NCBI RefSeq assembly: GCF_002005565.1
Contig: NZ_BDJC01000027.1
Span: forward strand, 31,342-95,341
DNA: 64,000 nt
DNA from: Streptomyces sp. JHA26
GTDB taxonomy: Bacteria > Actinomycetota > Actinomycetes > Streptomycetales > Streptomycetaceae
Direction: 5' to 3'
Of this stretch, positions 1-8,709 are shown piece after piece (the first letter of the stretch is position 1; every line of letters begins with the position of its first letter). A model generated the notes under the pieces. The model saw only the letters and a list, made by a program, of their open reading frames with translations. It ran no database searches and had not been told where the DNA came from. The translations under genes and the position numbers were made by a program.

Positions 1-184
1 CGGGCATGCCGGTCGGAGGACACGCTCGCCCTCCAAGGGGAGGGAACACCGCACGGCGGTGCTCCATTTCCGGATCCCCGCCCTTTACCGAATCATTACC
101 GGTCATCGCTCAACCGTTCGACGACCCGGTGCGCGCGAGGTCCTCCGTCCCTCCCTCCGGGCCGGGCCGCATACCCTCGTACGC
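1..184. other. intergenic region, no gene seen
   Basis: No convincing reading frame. The 3' end carries the box TACCCT at 172-177, seven bases before the ATG at 185, which fits a leaderless promoter for the next gene. Short G/C-rich inverted repeats around 45-65 could be the end of a transcript from outside the window. Confidence 0.5.
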
Positions 185-1000
185 ATGACAGCCCGCGCCA
201 CGACCGCCCGCCCGGTGGGCACGGTCACGCGCGGGACGACGAACCCGAACCGGCTGCGCCGCATGGACCGCTGGATCGCGGCCGTGCACGGCGCCGAACT
301 GCGCCGCGCCGCCGACCCCGTCGCCGTCGACCTCGGCTACGGCGCGGCCCCCTGGACCGCCGTCGAGCTGCTGCACCGCCTGCGCACGGTCGCGCCGCGC
401 ACCCGCGTGGTGGGCGTCGAGATCGACCCGGCGCGGGTGGCGGCCGCCGAGCCGTACGCGCGCGAGGGGCTCGTCTTCCGGCACGGCGGCTTCGAGGTCC
501 CGGTCTCCCGGCCCCCGCTGCTGATCCGGGCGGCGAACGTGCTGCGCCAGTACGACGAGGCCGAGGTCGCCGCCGTCTGGCGGCGGCTGTGCGCACGACT
601 CGCGCCGGCGTCGGGGAACTCCCGCGGCGGCCTCCTGGTCGAGGGCACCTGTGACGAGGTCGGACGCCGGCACGTGTGGGTGGCGCTCGGACCGGAGGGG
701 CCGCGCACGGTCACCTTCGCGACCCGGCTGGGCTCCCTCGACCGCCCCTCCGACCTGGCCGAACGACTGCCCAAGGCGCTCATCCACCGCAACGTCCCCG
801 GCGAGCCGGTGCACGCCTTCCTGCGCGACTTCGACCGCGCCTGGGCCGCCGCCGCCCCCTACGCCTCCTACGGCGCCCGCCAGCGCTGGATGCGGACGGT
901 GCGGGACCTGGGAGCCGACTGGCCGGTGACGGACGGACCGGCGCGGTGGCGGCAGGGCGAGGTGACGGTGCGCTGGCAGGCGCTGGCCCCGCGCGGCTGA
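185..1000 (+). CDS. class I SAM-dependent methyltransferase-like protein
   Basis: A 271-residue cytoplasmic protein. Residues about 46-60 (AVDLGYGAAPWT) resemble the glycine-rich SAM-binding motif I, and VVGVEIDPARV about 30 residues on resembles motif II with its acidic residue, so a Rossmann-type methyltransferase fold is likely. The substrate cannot be told. The frame stays open upstream, but ATG 185 is preferred because TACCCT lies exactly 7 nt before it, the spacing of a leaderless Streptomyces promoter, and the upstream extension has non-coding composition. Transcribed alone. The fold is a family inference; the catalytic role is unproven. Confidence 0.75.
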   Translation: MTARATTARPVGTVTRGTTNPNRLRRMDRWIAAVHGAELRRAADPVAVDLGYGAAPWTAVELLHRLRTVAPRTRVVGVEIDPARVAAAEPYAREGLVFRHGGFEVPVSRPPLLIRAANVLRQYDEAEVAAVWRRLCARLAPASGNSRGGLLVEGTCDEVGRRHVWVALGPEGPRTVTFATRLGSLDRPSDLAERLPKALIHRNVPGEPVHAFLRDFDRAWAAAAPYASYGARQRWMRTVRDLGADWPVTDGPARWRQGEVTVRWQALAPRG

Positions 1001-1275
1001 GCGCCGAGCCGAGCTGAGCCACGCCGCGCCGCGCCGCGGGAACGATCTCCGTGCGACGTTCGTCACACACCGCGGGAAGCATCGCGCCGGGAGGTGGCGG
1101 GGGAAGAGAAGAGACGGGGGGAACGGCGGGGAAGGGGCGGCCACGCAGCCGCGGCGAACGGGAGGAAGCCCGCCACAGCCCCTGGAAGCGCCCCTCTGTC
1201 GGTTTCCGCGCCGACGTGGCACGATCCCTCGAGCGACCGAAGTTACTGACGGTAAATCAGGTATGGGGGCGAGGT
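1001..1275. other. intergenic region before the NlpC/P60 gene
   Basis: 275 bases, G/A-rich in the middle, no supported gene. The last 40 bases are less GC-rich (AAGTTACTGACGGTAAATCA), as expected for a ribosome-loading region. I looked for the conserved core of a c-di-AMP (ydaO) riboswitch, known upstream of some actinobacterial wall hydrolases, and did not find it. Confidence 0.4.
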
Positions 1276-2379
1276 ATGCGTACGGGGAAGCGTGGCTTGA
1301 CGACCGCCGCCGTGACCGTGGTCTGCGCGGTCACCGTGCTGGCCGCTCCGGGCACGGCGTTCGCGGCCCCGGACCCCACCCCGTCACCGACGGCCTCCGC
1401 CACGGCACCGCCCGCCGCACCTCCCGGCAAGGACCTGGAGGCCGTGCGCGAGAAGCTCGACGCGCTCTACCGCGCGGCGGCCTCCGCCACGGAGGACTAC
1501 AACGCCGCCGAGGAGAAGGCGCGGCAGCAGTCCGCCGAGATCGTCGCCCTGGCCAAGAAGATCGTCGAGGGACGGCAGAAGCTGGACCGCCTCAAGGACC
1601 GCGCGGGTGCCGCGGCCCGCGCCCAGTACCGCACCGGCGGGCTGCCCGACGAGGCCAAGCTGGTGCTGAGCGAGGACCCCGAGGAGTTCCTCGACGGCAC
1701 CGGCCGGGTGGTGCAGGGCCAGCGCGCCACCAAGGGCCTGCTCGGCGAGCTGACCCGCGCGCAGGAGGACCTGGAGGCCTACCAGGCGGACGCCTCCGCC
1801 CAGTGGAAGAAGCTGGAGACCAACCGCAGGGCCAAGGCCAAGGCCCAGAAGGAGATCGAGAAGCAGATCGCGGCGGCCGAGAAGCTCGAGTCCGAGCTGG
1901 AGCAGGAGGAGAAGGAGCGCCTCGCCCGGCTGGAACGGCAGGCCCAGGAGAAGGCCCAGGCCGCGTGGCTCGGCTCCGGCACCGTCGAGGACCTCGACGC
2001 CTCCACGACCGAACAGGGCAGGAAGGCCGTGGAGTACGCCACCGCCCAGATCGGCAAGCCGTACCAGTGGGGCGCCGAGGGCCCGGACGCGTACGACTGC
2101 TCCGGCCTGACCTCGCAGGCGTGGGGGGCGGCCGGGCGGGCGGTCCCGCGCACCTCGCAGCAGCAGTGGCAGCAGCTCAGGCACGTCGACGTCAAGGACA
2201 TGCGCCCCGGCGACCTGATCATCTACTTCGACGACGCCAGCCACGTCGGGATGTACGTCGGCGACGGCAAGGTCGTCCACGCCCCGCGCCCCGGGCGCAC
2301 GGTGACGATCACGGGGGCGGGCACGATGCCGATCCTCGGCGTGGTGCGGCCGGACACGACGGCCGCGCCCGCCCCGTGA
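1276..2379 (+). CDS. secreted NlpC/P60 endopeptidase with coiled coil
   Basis: A 367-residue predicted peptidoglycan hydrolase that would cut stem-peptide bonds outside the membrane. Residues 1-30 form a signal peptide ending AFA-AP. A Pro/Thr linker follows, then a long charged Glu/Lys/Gln/Ala coiled coil (about 50-230) like that of PcsB/RipA-type hydrolases, then the C-terminal NlpC/P60 domain (about 250-360). The catalytic residues are visible: Cys275 in YDCSGL, His323 in SHVGMYVG and a third polar position His335 in VVHAPRPG. Start ATG 1276 follows GGGGGCGAGG and directly begins the signal peptide; the longer open frame upstream is not protein-like. The coiled coil probably holds the enzyme inactive until a partner binds, which is a family inference. 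Confidence 0.9.
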   Translation: MRTGKRGLTTAAVTVVCAVTVLAAPGTAFAAPDPTPSPTASATAPPAAPPGKDLEAVREKLDALYRAAASATEDYNAAEEKARQQSAEIVALAKKIVEGRQKLDRLKDRAGAAARAQYRTGGLPDEAKLVLSEDPEEFLDGTGRVVQGQRATKGLLGELTRAQEDLEAYQADASAQWKKLETNRRAKAKAQKEIEKQIAAAEKLESELEQEEKERLARLERQAQEKAQAAWLGSGTVEDLDASTTEQGRKAVEYATAQIGKPYQWGAEGPDAYDCSGLTSQAWGAAGRAVPRTSQQQWQQLRHVDVKDMRPGDLIIYFDDASHVGMYVGDGKVVHAPRPGRTVTITGAGTMPILGVVRPDTTAAPAP

Positions 2380-2684
2380 CACGGGCCCCGCGGGTCACAC
2401 GGGCCACGGACGCCACACGGGTCACACGGCCCGCGCCCGGGGCGTGACGCCGCCCACGTGACCCGGCGCACGCCGCACACCCGCCCCGCGTGACGTTCGT
2501 CATCCCCGCACCGGGGCCGACGTGTCCAACTGCGGTACGGAAAGCGGCATATGACAGCGGCCGTCGGCGGCCCGACGTGTCGTGGACCATTCCGCAGCGC
2601 CGCCGCCACCCGCTATGGTCCCCGTCGGTGGGTCGAGGTCCCTCGCCCCACCGTGCCCTCGGGGGGAGGGAAGGAACCCAGACG
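2380..2684. other. intergenic region with short direct repeats
   Basis: About 305 bases without a gene. CGGGTCACACGG occurs twice (2391-2402 and 2418-2429, 27 bp apart), inside a stretch rich in CACACGG/GTGAC steps. This could be a repeated binding site or chance in biased DNA. A strong ribosome site (GGGGGGAGGGAAGGA) lies just before ATG 2685. Confidence 0.4.
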
Positions 2685-4067
2685 ATGCCCGTACCCGTAC
2701 CGCGGCAGAGGGCGATCCCGGCCGCGGAGTGTGGTCAGGCGCCCGCCGCGCCCCCGCCGAGCGGCCGTTCCCAGGAACAGGTCCCGCGCGGGACGAACCC
2801 GGCCGAGAACCCCACCGGTCAGTGGCAGGACCCGACGGAGAAGCGCGAGAAGACCACGGACCAGCGAGAGAGCACCACCCCCACGAACCTGACGCTGCTG
2901 CTGATCGAGGACGATCCGGGCGGCTCGCCGATCGTGCCGGACCTGCTCGACCAGGCCGGCAAGCCGATCCGCGTCCGCACGGCCCGCAACCTCACCGAGG
3001 CCGAGCGGCTGCTGACCGACGACGTCCACTGCATCCTGCTGGACCTCGCGCTGTCGGCGCCGGGGCCGGTCCGCAGGGACGAGGACGAGCAGGCCGACGA
3101 GCTGGCGGTGCTCAAGCACGTGCTGGAGCTCGCGCCCCGGCACGCCGTGCTCGCGCTCACCTCCTCCAGCGACGCCGAGCGCGGCGCGGAGGCGGTGGCG
3201 GTCGGCGCCCAGGACTACCTGTTCCGCGACGAGCTGGACGGCCGGCTGCTGAGCCGCGCGATCCGCTACGCCGTCGAGCGCAAGCGCTCCGACTCGGCGG
3301 AGCGGCGCCTGGCCGAGGGCAGGCTGCGCGCCCAGGAGAACCGCCGTCTGGAGCGCGGCCTGCTGCCGACCCCCCTGCTGGCCGGCTCCCCGCTGCGGTT
3401 CGCCGCCCGCTACCGTCCGGGCCGTTCGCGCGCCCTGCTCGGCGGCGACTTCTACGACGTGGTCCGCACCCCGGACGGCACCGTGCACGCCATGATCGGC
3501 GACGTCTGCGGGCACGGCCCGGACGAGGCGGCGCTCGGCGTGGAGCTGCGGATCGCCTGGCGTGCGCTGACGCTGGCGGGACTGTGCGGGGACCAGCTGC
3601 TCGGCACGCTCCAGCAGGTGCTGGAGCACGAGCGCTCGGACGACGAGATCTTCGCGACCCTGTGCACCGTGGACATCGCGCCGGACGGCCGCCGCGCCGG
3701 CCTGTGCCTGGCCGGGCACCCGGCGCCGCTGATCGCCGGCCCCGGCGTGCCCGCCCGCCTGCTGCCGTACGACAACAACGGCCCGGCGCTCGGGCTGCTG
3801 CCGCACGCCCGCTGGCCGCGCATGCAGGTGGAGCTGGGCGCCGAGTGGAGCCTGATGCTCTACACCGACGGCCTGATCGAGGGCCACGTCGGCGAGGGCC
3901 GCGAACGGCTCGGCCAGGACGGCATGGTGGAGATGGTCCGCCGCCGCTTCGCCGACGGCCTGCGCGGCGAGGACCTGCTGGAGACGGCGGTGAACGAGGT
4001 CCGCGAGCTCAACGGCGGCGAGCTGGCGGACGACGTGGCGGTCCTGCTGCTGGACCGGATCCCCTGA
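2685..4067 (+). CDS. response-regulator-linked PP2C (SpoIIE/RsbU-type) phosphatase
   Basis: 460 residues. A disordered Pro/Arg/Glu-rich N-terminus (1-65) precedes a receiver domain (about 68-190) with acidic pocket EDD, the likely phospho-acceptor Asp120 in ILLDLALS and the TSSS segment. A short helical linker (residues about 195-215) leads to a SpoIIE/PP2C domain (about 225-460) with the metal-binding motifs GGDFYDV, IGDVCGHGPDEA and LYTDGLIEG, and DDVAVLLL near the end. This architecture matches RsbU/RssB-like phosphatases that dephosphorylate anti-anti-sigma factors in partner-switching control of stress sigma factors. The cognate kinase is not next to it. The start follows a strong GGGGGGAGGGAAGGA site. 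Confidence 0.9.
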   Translation: MPVPVPRQRAIPAAECGQAPAAPPPSGRSQEQVPRGTNPAENPTGQWQDPTEKREKTTDQRESTTPTNLTLLLIEDDPGGSPIVPDLLDQAGKPIRVRTARNLTEAERLLTDDVHCILLDLALSAPGPVRRDEDEQADELAVLKHVLELAPRHAVLALTSSSDAERGAEAVAVGAQDYLFRDELDGRLLSRAIRYAVERKRSDSAERRLAEGRLRAQENRRLERGLLPTPLLAGSPLRFAARYRPGRSRALLGGDFYDVVRTPDGTVHAMIGDVCGHGPDEAALGVELRIAWRALTLAGLCGDQLLGTLQQVLEHERSDDEIFATLCTVDIAPDGRRAGLCLAGHPAPLIAGPGVPARLLPYDNNGPALGLLPHARWPRMQVELGAEWSLMLYTDGLIEGHVGEGRERLGQDGMVEMVRRRFADGLRGEDLLETAVNEVRELNGGELADDVAVLLLDRIP

Positions 4068-4091
4068 CCGTCCCGGAGGACGGCCGGGGGG

Positions 4092-4445
4092 TCAGCGTCC
4101 GCCGTTGTACGGTCCGTACGGGCCGTCGCTGCTGGAGCCGCGGCGGCTGTTGCGGCCGCCGCCCGGCAGACCGCGCAGCGCGGGCCGTACGTCGACCATG
4201 TACACGATCGTCGCGACGAGACCGATGATCGGCAGGAACGACAGCAGGGGAAAGATCAGGCTCACCACGAAGGCGAGCGCCAGGATGATCAGCCAGAACG
4301 GCTTGGTCTTCTTGTCCGCCGCGCGGTAGGCGTCCTCCCGGCGCACGGCGGCATCGATCAGCGCGAAGCCGCTGAAAACGGTCAGGGCGATGCTCAGAAG
4401 CCCCATGAAGTTCATGAACCCCTGCATCAGCACAACGTCCACCAC
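4092..4445 (-). CDS. DUF2516 family membrane protein
   Basis: 117 residues, recognised as an actinobacterial DUF2516 protein. Two or three hydrophobic segments are visible (about 10-30, 50-70 and 68-88: FWLIILALAFVVSLIFPLLSF region then IIGLVATIVYMVDV), with a charged RREDAYRAADKKTK loop between them and a disordered Gly/Arg/Ser/Tyr tail (GPYGPYNGGR). Function unknown. It lies tail to tail with the PP2C gene and about 90 bases downstream of the HbhA-like gene on the same strand, but a strong hairpin separates the two, so it is probably its own transcript. The start could also be Met 7 codons further in. Confidence 0.8.
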   Translation of the reverse strand: MVDVVLMQGFMNFMGLLSIALTVFSGFALIDAAVRREDAYRAADKKTKPFWLIILALAFVVSLIFPLLSFLPIIGLVATIVYMVDVRPALRGLPGGGRNSRRGSSSDGPYGPYNGGR

Positions 4446-4487
4446 CAGACTCGGGTCGTCCCTACGCGGTCACCGTACCCGGAGAAC

Positions 4488-4516
4488 GGGCCGGGCACCC
4501 CGAGGGTGCCCGGCCC
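4488..4516 (-). terminator. hairpin terminator downstream of the HbhA-like gene
   Basis: Perfect 13-bp stem: GGGCCGGGCACCC (4488-4500) pairs with GGGTGCCCGGCCC (4504-4516) around a 3-base loop. It begins 20 bases past the stop of the HbhA-like gene. There is no U-tract, as is usual for high-GC actinomycete terminators. Confidence 0.75.
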
Positions 4517-4536
4517 GCGTGTGCTCCCGCTCTCCC

Positions 4537-5172
4537 TCACTTGGCGGGCGGCGTCGTCTTCTTGGCGACGGTGGCGGGGGTGGCGGGGGTGGCGGTGGCG
4601 GGGGTGGCGGTGCTCTTCTTCGCCGCCGGGGCCTTGCGGGCGGCCGGGGCCTTCTTCGCCGCGGCCGGCTTGTCGTCCGCGACCGTGACGGGCTCGGGCT
4701 TCGGCTCCACGGCCACGGCCACCTCCTCCACGCCCTCGGCGATGTCCTCGATGCCCTCGGCGGCCTGGCCGCGCCAGGTGCGCACGGCCTGCTCGCCGTG
4801 CTCGGCGACCTTCTCGTAGGTCTCCCGGGCCTTGACGGCGTACTCGGCGGCGACGCCGACACCGCGCAGCGCGAGGTCCTGGGCGGTCTCGCCGAGCTTC
4901 TTGAGGTCGGCGTCGAGGAACCCGAGGAACTCGTTGACCTTGGTCTGCAGGGTGCCCTGCGTCTCCTTGACGCGGGCCGTCGCCTTCTCCTGGACGGCCT
5001 TCGGGTCGGTGTTGCGCACGGCCTCGATGCGCGCCGGCGCCTCGGTGCGCAGCTGCTCCACCAGCACCGGCACCTTCTTGGCCTGCTGGAAGGCGAGGTC
5101 GGCGGTGCCGGCGGCGAAGTAGAGCGGGGTGGGGTCGCTGAAGGTCTTGCGCAGGTCGTCGGTGATGGCCAT
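4537..5172 (-). CDS. HbhA-like (heparin-binding hemagglutinin homologue) protein
   Basis: 211 residues. The first ~155 are a continuous amphipathic helical region (DDLRKTFSDPTPLYFAAGTADLAFQQAKKVP then long Glu/Ala/Lys helices), as in mycobacterial HbhA. The C-terminal ~55 residues are a low-complexity Lys/Ala/Pro/Thr tail (repeats of ATPAT and AAKK), the part that binds anionic surfaces in HbhA. No signal peptide is visible. In non-pathogenic actinomycetes HbhA relatives bind membranes, lipid bodies or nucleic acid; the role here is unknown. Start ATG 5172 follows GGGAGGACC; the open frame extends further but lacks protein character. The tail is encoded by imperfect GTGGCGGGG tandem repeats that are prone to slippage. 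Confidence 0.85.
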   Translation of the reverse strand: MAITDDLRKTFSDPTPLYFAAGTADLAFQQAKKVPVLVEQLRTEAPARIEAVRNTDPKAVQEKATARVKETQGTLQTKVNEFLGFLDADLKKLGETAQDLALRGVGVAAEYAVKARETYEKVAEHGEQAVRTWRGQAAEGIEDIAEGVEEVAVAVEPKPEPVTVADDKPAAAKKAPAARKAPAAKKSTATPATATPATPATVAKKTTPPAK

Positions 5173-5252
5173 GGTGCTGGTCCTCCCGGAATGCGTTCGG
5201 CTGAGGGTGGGCTGATGGTCCCGCGCCCGGCCGGCCGGCTGCTCGTTCCCGC

Positions 5253-5747
5253 TCATCCGGCCGTCTGCCGCGGGTCGGCGTCGCCGCCGCCACTCGTACG
5301 GAGGCGGCGGCCGGGTATGGAACCGCCGCCACCGGGGCCGCTCTCGGCGGCGTCGTCGACGGCTTCGCCCCGGGCGTCGTGCGTCCCGAACCCGTTCTCC
5401 TTGCGGAAGGATTCGTAGATCTGGAGCAGCACCTGCTTCTGCCGCTCGTTCAACGTGGGATCGGCGAGGAGGACCGCGCGCGTCGCGTCCTCCCGCCGGC
5501 GCTCCTCCCCGTCCCGTTCCGCGTCGAGGATCCCGGCGCGCACGTACAGCGTCTCGGCGGAGATCCGCAGCGCCTTGGCGACCTGCTGGAGCACCTCCGC
5601 GCTCGGCTTGCGCAGCCCGCGCTCGATCTGGCTCAGGTACGGGTTCGACACCCCCGCGGCGTCGGCGAGCTGCCGCAGCGACAGCTGCGCGTTGCGCCGC
5701 TGCTCGCGCAGGTACTCACCGAGATTGCCGACGTTGAGCGAAGCCAT
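5253..5747 (-). CDS. XRE-family helix-turn-helix regulator
   Basis: 164 residues with an N-terminal Cro/CI-type HTH (about 10-65): LREQRRNAQLSLRQLADAAGVSNPYLSQIERG is the classic two-helix signature. A long, charged helical segment follows (ERDGEERRREDATRAVLLADPTLNERQKQVLLQIYESFRKEN) and a disordered Gly-rich tail. A transcription regulator is certain; target unknown. It sits upstream of the HbhA-like gene on the same strand (80-base gap) and might control it. An 18-bp palindrome lies 31 bases before its start and is the natural candidate operator for autoregulation. Confidence 0.9.
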   Translation of the reverse strand: MASLNVGNLGEYLREQRRNAQLSLRQLADAAGVSNPYLSQIERGLRKPSAEVLQQVAKALRISAETLYVRAGILDAERDGEERRREDATRAVLLADPTLNERQKQVLLQIYESFRKENGFGTHDARGEAVDDAAESGPGGGGSIPGRRLRTSGGGDADPRQTAG

Positions 5748-5777
5748 GACCCCACCATGCACCAGCGTGCTAACTAT

Positions 5778-5795
5778 TGCAAGCAGCTGCTTGCA
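5778..5795. promoter_or_regulatory. 18-bp perfect palindrome, candidate operator
   Basis: TGCAAGCAGCTGCTTGCA is fully self-complementary and lies in a locally AT-richer stretch 31 bases upstream of the XRE regulator, between it and the 3' end of the PAP2 gene. Size and symmetry fit a dimeric HTH regulator site overlapping the promoter (TAGTTA box just downstream on the minus strand). Confidence 0.6.
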
Positions 5796-5832
5796 GAAGT
5801 ACATCTGCCCCGGCGGTGCCGGGGCGGGCGGC

Positions 5833-7203
5833 TCACACCAGCTCGGGCTGGGGTCGTGCCGGTGGCGCCTCCACCGGCGCGGCCTCGGGGTCCCACAGCC
5901 TGACGGTCCGCGTGTACCCGTACACGACCGAGGCCATGACCAGCAGCAGGAGCGGGCCGGCCACCCACGGGTGCGCGGCCATCTCCACGGGCAGGAAGCG
6001 GTAGGCGACCAGGAGCGCGGCGAAGACCGTCGTGCCGTAGGCGACCAGGAGGACGCCCGTCCGGTCCGCACCGCGGTCGAAGGTGCGCAGCGCCGCCTCG
6101 ACCGTGTACGCGAACACCACGCCGGCCACCAGGTCCGCGCCGTAGTGGTAGCCGAATCCCAGTGTCGCGGTGAGCGTGGCGACCAGCCAGGCCGCGCCCG
6201 CCCACCGCAGGACGCGCGGGGCGGTGCGGGAGTGGATGAAGATCGTGACGGCCCAGGCCGTGTGCAGGCTGGGCATGCAGTTGCGCGGGGTGAACTCGTC
6301 GTAGGGCATGTGCTGCGGGGCGTCGGCCGGCGGCAGCGTGTGCGGCCACAGGTGGGCCACCGCCCACTGCCCGCCGCCGGTGCCCCAGGCGCCGTCGCCG
6401 TAGGCGAAGACCGGCCCGACCACCGGGAAGATCATGTAGACGGCCGGTCCGAGCAGGCCGATGACCAGGAAGGTCCGCACCAGGTGGTGGCGCGGGAAGC
6501 GGCGCTCGGCCGCCACCTTGCGCAGCTGCCAGGCGGCGACGACGACCGCGGCCACGGGGAGCATGGTGTAGACGAAGTCGAGGACGTGGTGGCCGACCGG
6601 GCCGGTGGCCTCGATGATCCGGCCGGCCACCCAGGACGGGTTGCCCAGCGCGTGGTCGGCGCTCGCCAGGTACCGGTCGAGCACCGTCGGGCGGGTCTTC
6701 GACGTGATGAGCAGCCAGGCGTCACCGGTCTTGCGGCCGGCCACCAGCAGCAGCCCGAGCCCGACGCCCTTCAGCAGCAGGACGCGCTCGCGGCCGGTGC
6801 GGCGCGTGAGGGCGACGACCGCGCACCCCAGGATCACCCACAACGCGCCGTTGCCGAAGCCCGTTTCGGCTCCGGCCGCCCACCGCACCAGGTTGAGGAC
6901 GAGGTCGGCGCCGACCGCGGCACCGAACGCGACGAACCGCTCCCGCCAGGTGAGCACCACCATCGTCAGGGCCAGGCTGGCGTAGAGCAGCGGGCCGGAG
7001 GCGGGGGCGAAGACCACCTCCCGCGCCTGGTTGGCGATCGGCCCCGGCGCGCCGTAGTGGCGCGCGGCGACCTCCAGCGCGACGAGGAACCCGAGGACCG
7101 TCACACCCGCCGCGGTCCACAGCAGCACCCGTGGCCGACGCCACGCGGCGAACGTTGTTCCGACGCTTATTCGCGACAACAGGCGCGACGCTGCAGATAT
7201 CAA
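5833..7203 (-). CDS. polytopic PAP2-superfamily membrane phosphatase/transferase
   Basis: Up to 456 residues with about ten hydrophobic segments. The C-terminal half carries PAP2-type motifs: RNCMPSLHTAWAV (the PSxHT motif) and GFGYHYGADLVAG (the Gx4HYxxD motif) around residues 330-380. The arrangement resembles inositol phosphorylceramide synthase/phosphatidylinositol-type PAP2 enzymes of actinobacteria rather than small soluble acid phosphatases. A lipid phosphate substrate in the membrane is likely, but the exact one is unknown. The listed start is TTG at 7203 without a visible ribosome site, so the N-terminus is uncertain by up to ~25 codons. The XRE palindrome lies just beyond its 3' end. 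Confidence 0.8.
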   Translation of the reverse strand: MISAASRLLSRISVGTTFAAWRRPRVLLWTAAGVTVLGFLVALEVAARHYGAPGPIANQAREVVFAPASGPLLYASLALTMVVLTWRERFVAFGAAVGADLVLNLVRWAAGAETGFGNGALWVILGCAVVALTRRTGRERVLLLKGVGLGLLLVAGRKTGDAWLLITSKTRPTVLDRYLASADHALGNPSWVAGRIIEATGPVGHHVLDFVYTMLPVAAVVVAAWQLRKVAAERRFPRHHLVRTFLVIGLLGPAVYMIFPVVGPVFAYGDGAWGTGGGQWAVAHLWPHTLPPADAPQHMPYDEFTPRNCMPSLHTAWAVTIFIHSRTAPRVLRWAGAAWLVATLTATLGFGYHYGADLVAGVVFAYTVEAALRTFDRGADRTGVLLVAYGTTVFAALLVAYRFLPVEMAAHPWVAGPLLLLVMASVVYGYTRTVRLWDPEAAPVEAPPARPQPELV

Positions 7204-7515
7204 TTTTTGGCCGATTTGTGAGGAATAGTCGGTTAACAGAACTCGAACGAGTGATGGGAGATCACCGCAAGTTCGGACATGCTAGCGAATCCCGCGCAGG
7301 GGGCGTCGGCAGGCCGGGCCCGCTCACGGCGCGGGCCCGCGCACCGCTCCCGTCCGGCGCGGACGGCGGCTCCAGGGCGTTCGCCGCGCCCCCCGGAGCG
7401 CCGGAGGACGCCCGCCCGCGAGCGACCACGTCACGCCCCCCGTCGGCACACCAGTTCCCATGAGCCCACCCATGGTGCCCCGTACCGGTGCCGGCGGGAA
7501 GAGGGCGGCGCGGGT
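7204..7515. other. AT-richer intergenic region, likely promoter of the PAP2 gene
   Basis: 312 bases. Positions 7195-7280 are unusually AT-rich for the window and hold GTTAAC, a minus-strand TATTCC box and the inverted repeat ACTCG-AA-CGAGT. This is where the minus-strand PAP2 transcript most likely starts. The remainder (7290-7515) is ordinary GC-rich DNA downstream of the phosphotransferase gene with no supported reading frame. Confidence 0.45.
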
Positions 7516-8640
7516 CTACGCGGGCCGTCGGGGCGGGTGCGCGGAGGCGTCGTCCGGCCGGCCGTGCGCGGCGTGCCAGGACCGCAGCGCGTCCAGGACC
7601 TGTTCCCGGTCCGGCACGTCGACCAGCCGGAGCGGCTCACGGGCCCGCCGCACCGCACGTCCGACGCGGTCGGCGGCGAGTCCGAAGTGCTCCGGGGCCG
7701 CGTCGGCGGGCAGGTCGATCGCCGCGCGCATGACGTCGGGGAAGACGGACTGCGCGTGCTCGAACGCGAGGTAGATGGCGAGGTCGTCGTCCAGCCCGGC
7801 GGTCAGCTCGGTGAGCCCGGCCCCTTCCATCGCCTCGGCCCACAGCTCCGTCATGCGGACCTGGTCGTGCTTGTCGTACCCCATGCGGACGAGGTGCGTC
7901 GCGAGGTCGTGCAGGGGGTCACCGAGTATGGCCAGCTCCCAGTCGATCACCGTGATCCGCCTGCCCCGCAGCACCGCGTTGGCGCGGTGGACATCGGTGT
8001 GCAGCAGCCGGAACGGCCTGGCCGTCCGGCAGCGGTGGTGCGCCGCGAACCGTGCCGTCGCGTCCCGCGGGACACCGACCGCGTCGAGGAGCGCGCCGAA
8101 GCGGTCCCGGTGGGGGCGGTGCACCCGCTCCTCGGTGAAGCGGACGAGCCAGTCCAGGAAGCCCTGGCTGTCACCGTCCTCGGGCCAGTCGCCGGGGAGG
8201 GCCGGCAGTTCCGCGACGGGGACCCGCGCGGTCCTGACGAAGAACGCGGCGAACCCGCGCATGAGCGCCTCGTCCGCGCCCGCGGTCCCGCCGGGCCGGG
8301 CCTCGTCGAGCGCCCGGCCGGTCCGGTACCGGTGCACGGAACGGTCGCCGAGGTCGGCGAGGCACGGCGGCACGTCGCGCAGGTGCCGGCACACGACGCG
8401 GAGCACCTCCGACTCCCGCGGCCAGACGCGCGGCACGACCTCGACGGTCGTCAGCGGGACCCGGTACTTGAGCCGGGTGAACGGCACGGCGCCCAGCAGC
8501 AGCGCCAGCGCCGGTCCGGCGCGCAGCACGTAGTTGGTGTTGTGGTGCCCCCGCAGCACCTCTCCCCCGCCACGGAGCCTCCGGGACTCCACGAGACGGC
8601 GCACGAGCGCCTGGTGCGCTCGGTGGGGCGGACGGTGCAT
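7516..8640 (-). CDS. aminoglycoside/choline kinase-like phosphotransferase (APH fold)
   Basis: 374 residues with a protein-kinase-like APH fold. The catalytic-loop (Brenner) motif is LLHTDVHRANAVL around residue 225 (Asp catalytic, Asn metal) and the DFG-equivalent is VIDWELAILGDPLHDL. Such enzymes phosphorylate small hydroxylated compounds; the substrate is not readable. Start ATG 8640 is chosen over the in-frame upstream codon because a minus-strand TACTCT lies 6 nt before it, giving a leaderless mRNA. It lies downstream of devB on the same strand but has its own promoter. No sign of a resistance cassette; base composition matches its neighbours. Confidence 0.8.
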   Translation of the reverse strand: MHRPPHRAHQALVRRLVESRRLRGGGEVLRGHHNTNYVLRAGPALALLLGAVPFTRLKYRVPLTTVEVVPRVWPRESEVLRVVCRHLRDVPPCLADLGDRSVHRYRTGRALDEARPGGTAGADEALMRGFAAFFVRTARVPVAELPALPGDWPEDGDSQGFLDWLVRFTEERVHRPHRDRFGALLDAVGVPRDATARFAAHHRCRTARPFRLLHTDVHRANAVLRGRRITVIDWELAILGDPLHDLATHLVRMGYDKHDQVRMTELWAEAMEGAGLTELTAGLDDDLAIYLAFEHAQSVFPDVMRAAIDLPADAAPEHFGLAADRVGRAVRRAREPLRLVDVPDREQVLDALRSWHAAHGRPDDASAHPPRRPA

Positions 8641-8709
8641 GGCCGGAGAGTAGCGTCCCGGCCACGCCACCGGCGGACGCGTCCGCAGGGTGTCCGCCGG
8701 ACGCCGGAG

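Noticed and set aside
1001..1275. c-di-AMP (ydaO) riboswitch before the NlpC/P60 gene
   Set aside because: The conserved core sequences and paired stems could not be found in the leader.
2391..2429. Operator made of two CGGGTCACACGG copies
   Set aside because: Direct repeats 27 bp apart in a repetitive C/A/G stretch; no symmetry and no promoter close to them, so it is only noted as a repeat.
7516..8640. Aminoglycoside resistance gene
   Set aside because: The APH-like fold is generic; no specific resistance signature and normal local composition, so only a general phosphotransferase is called.
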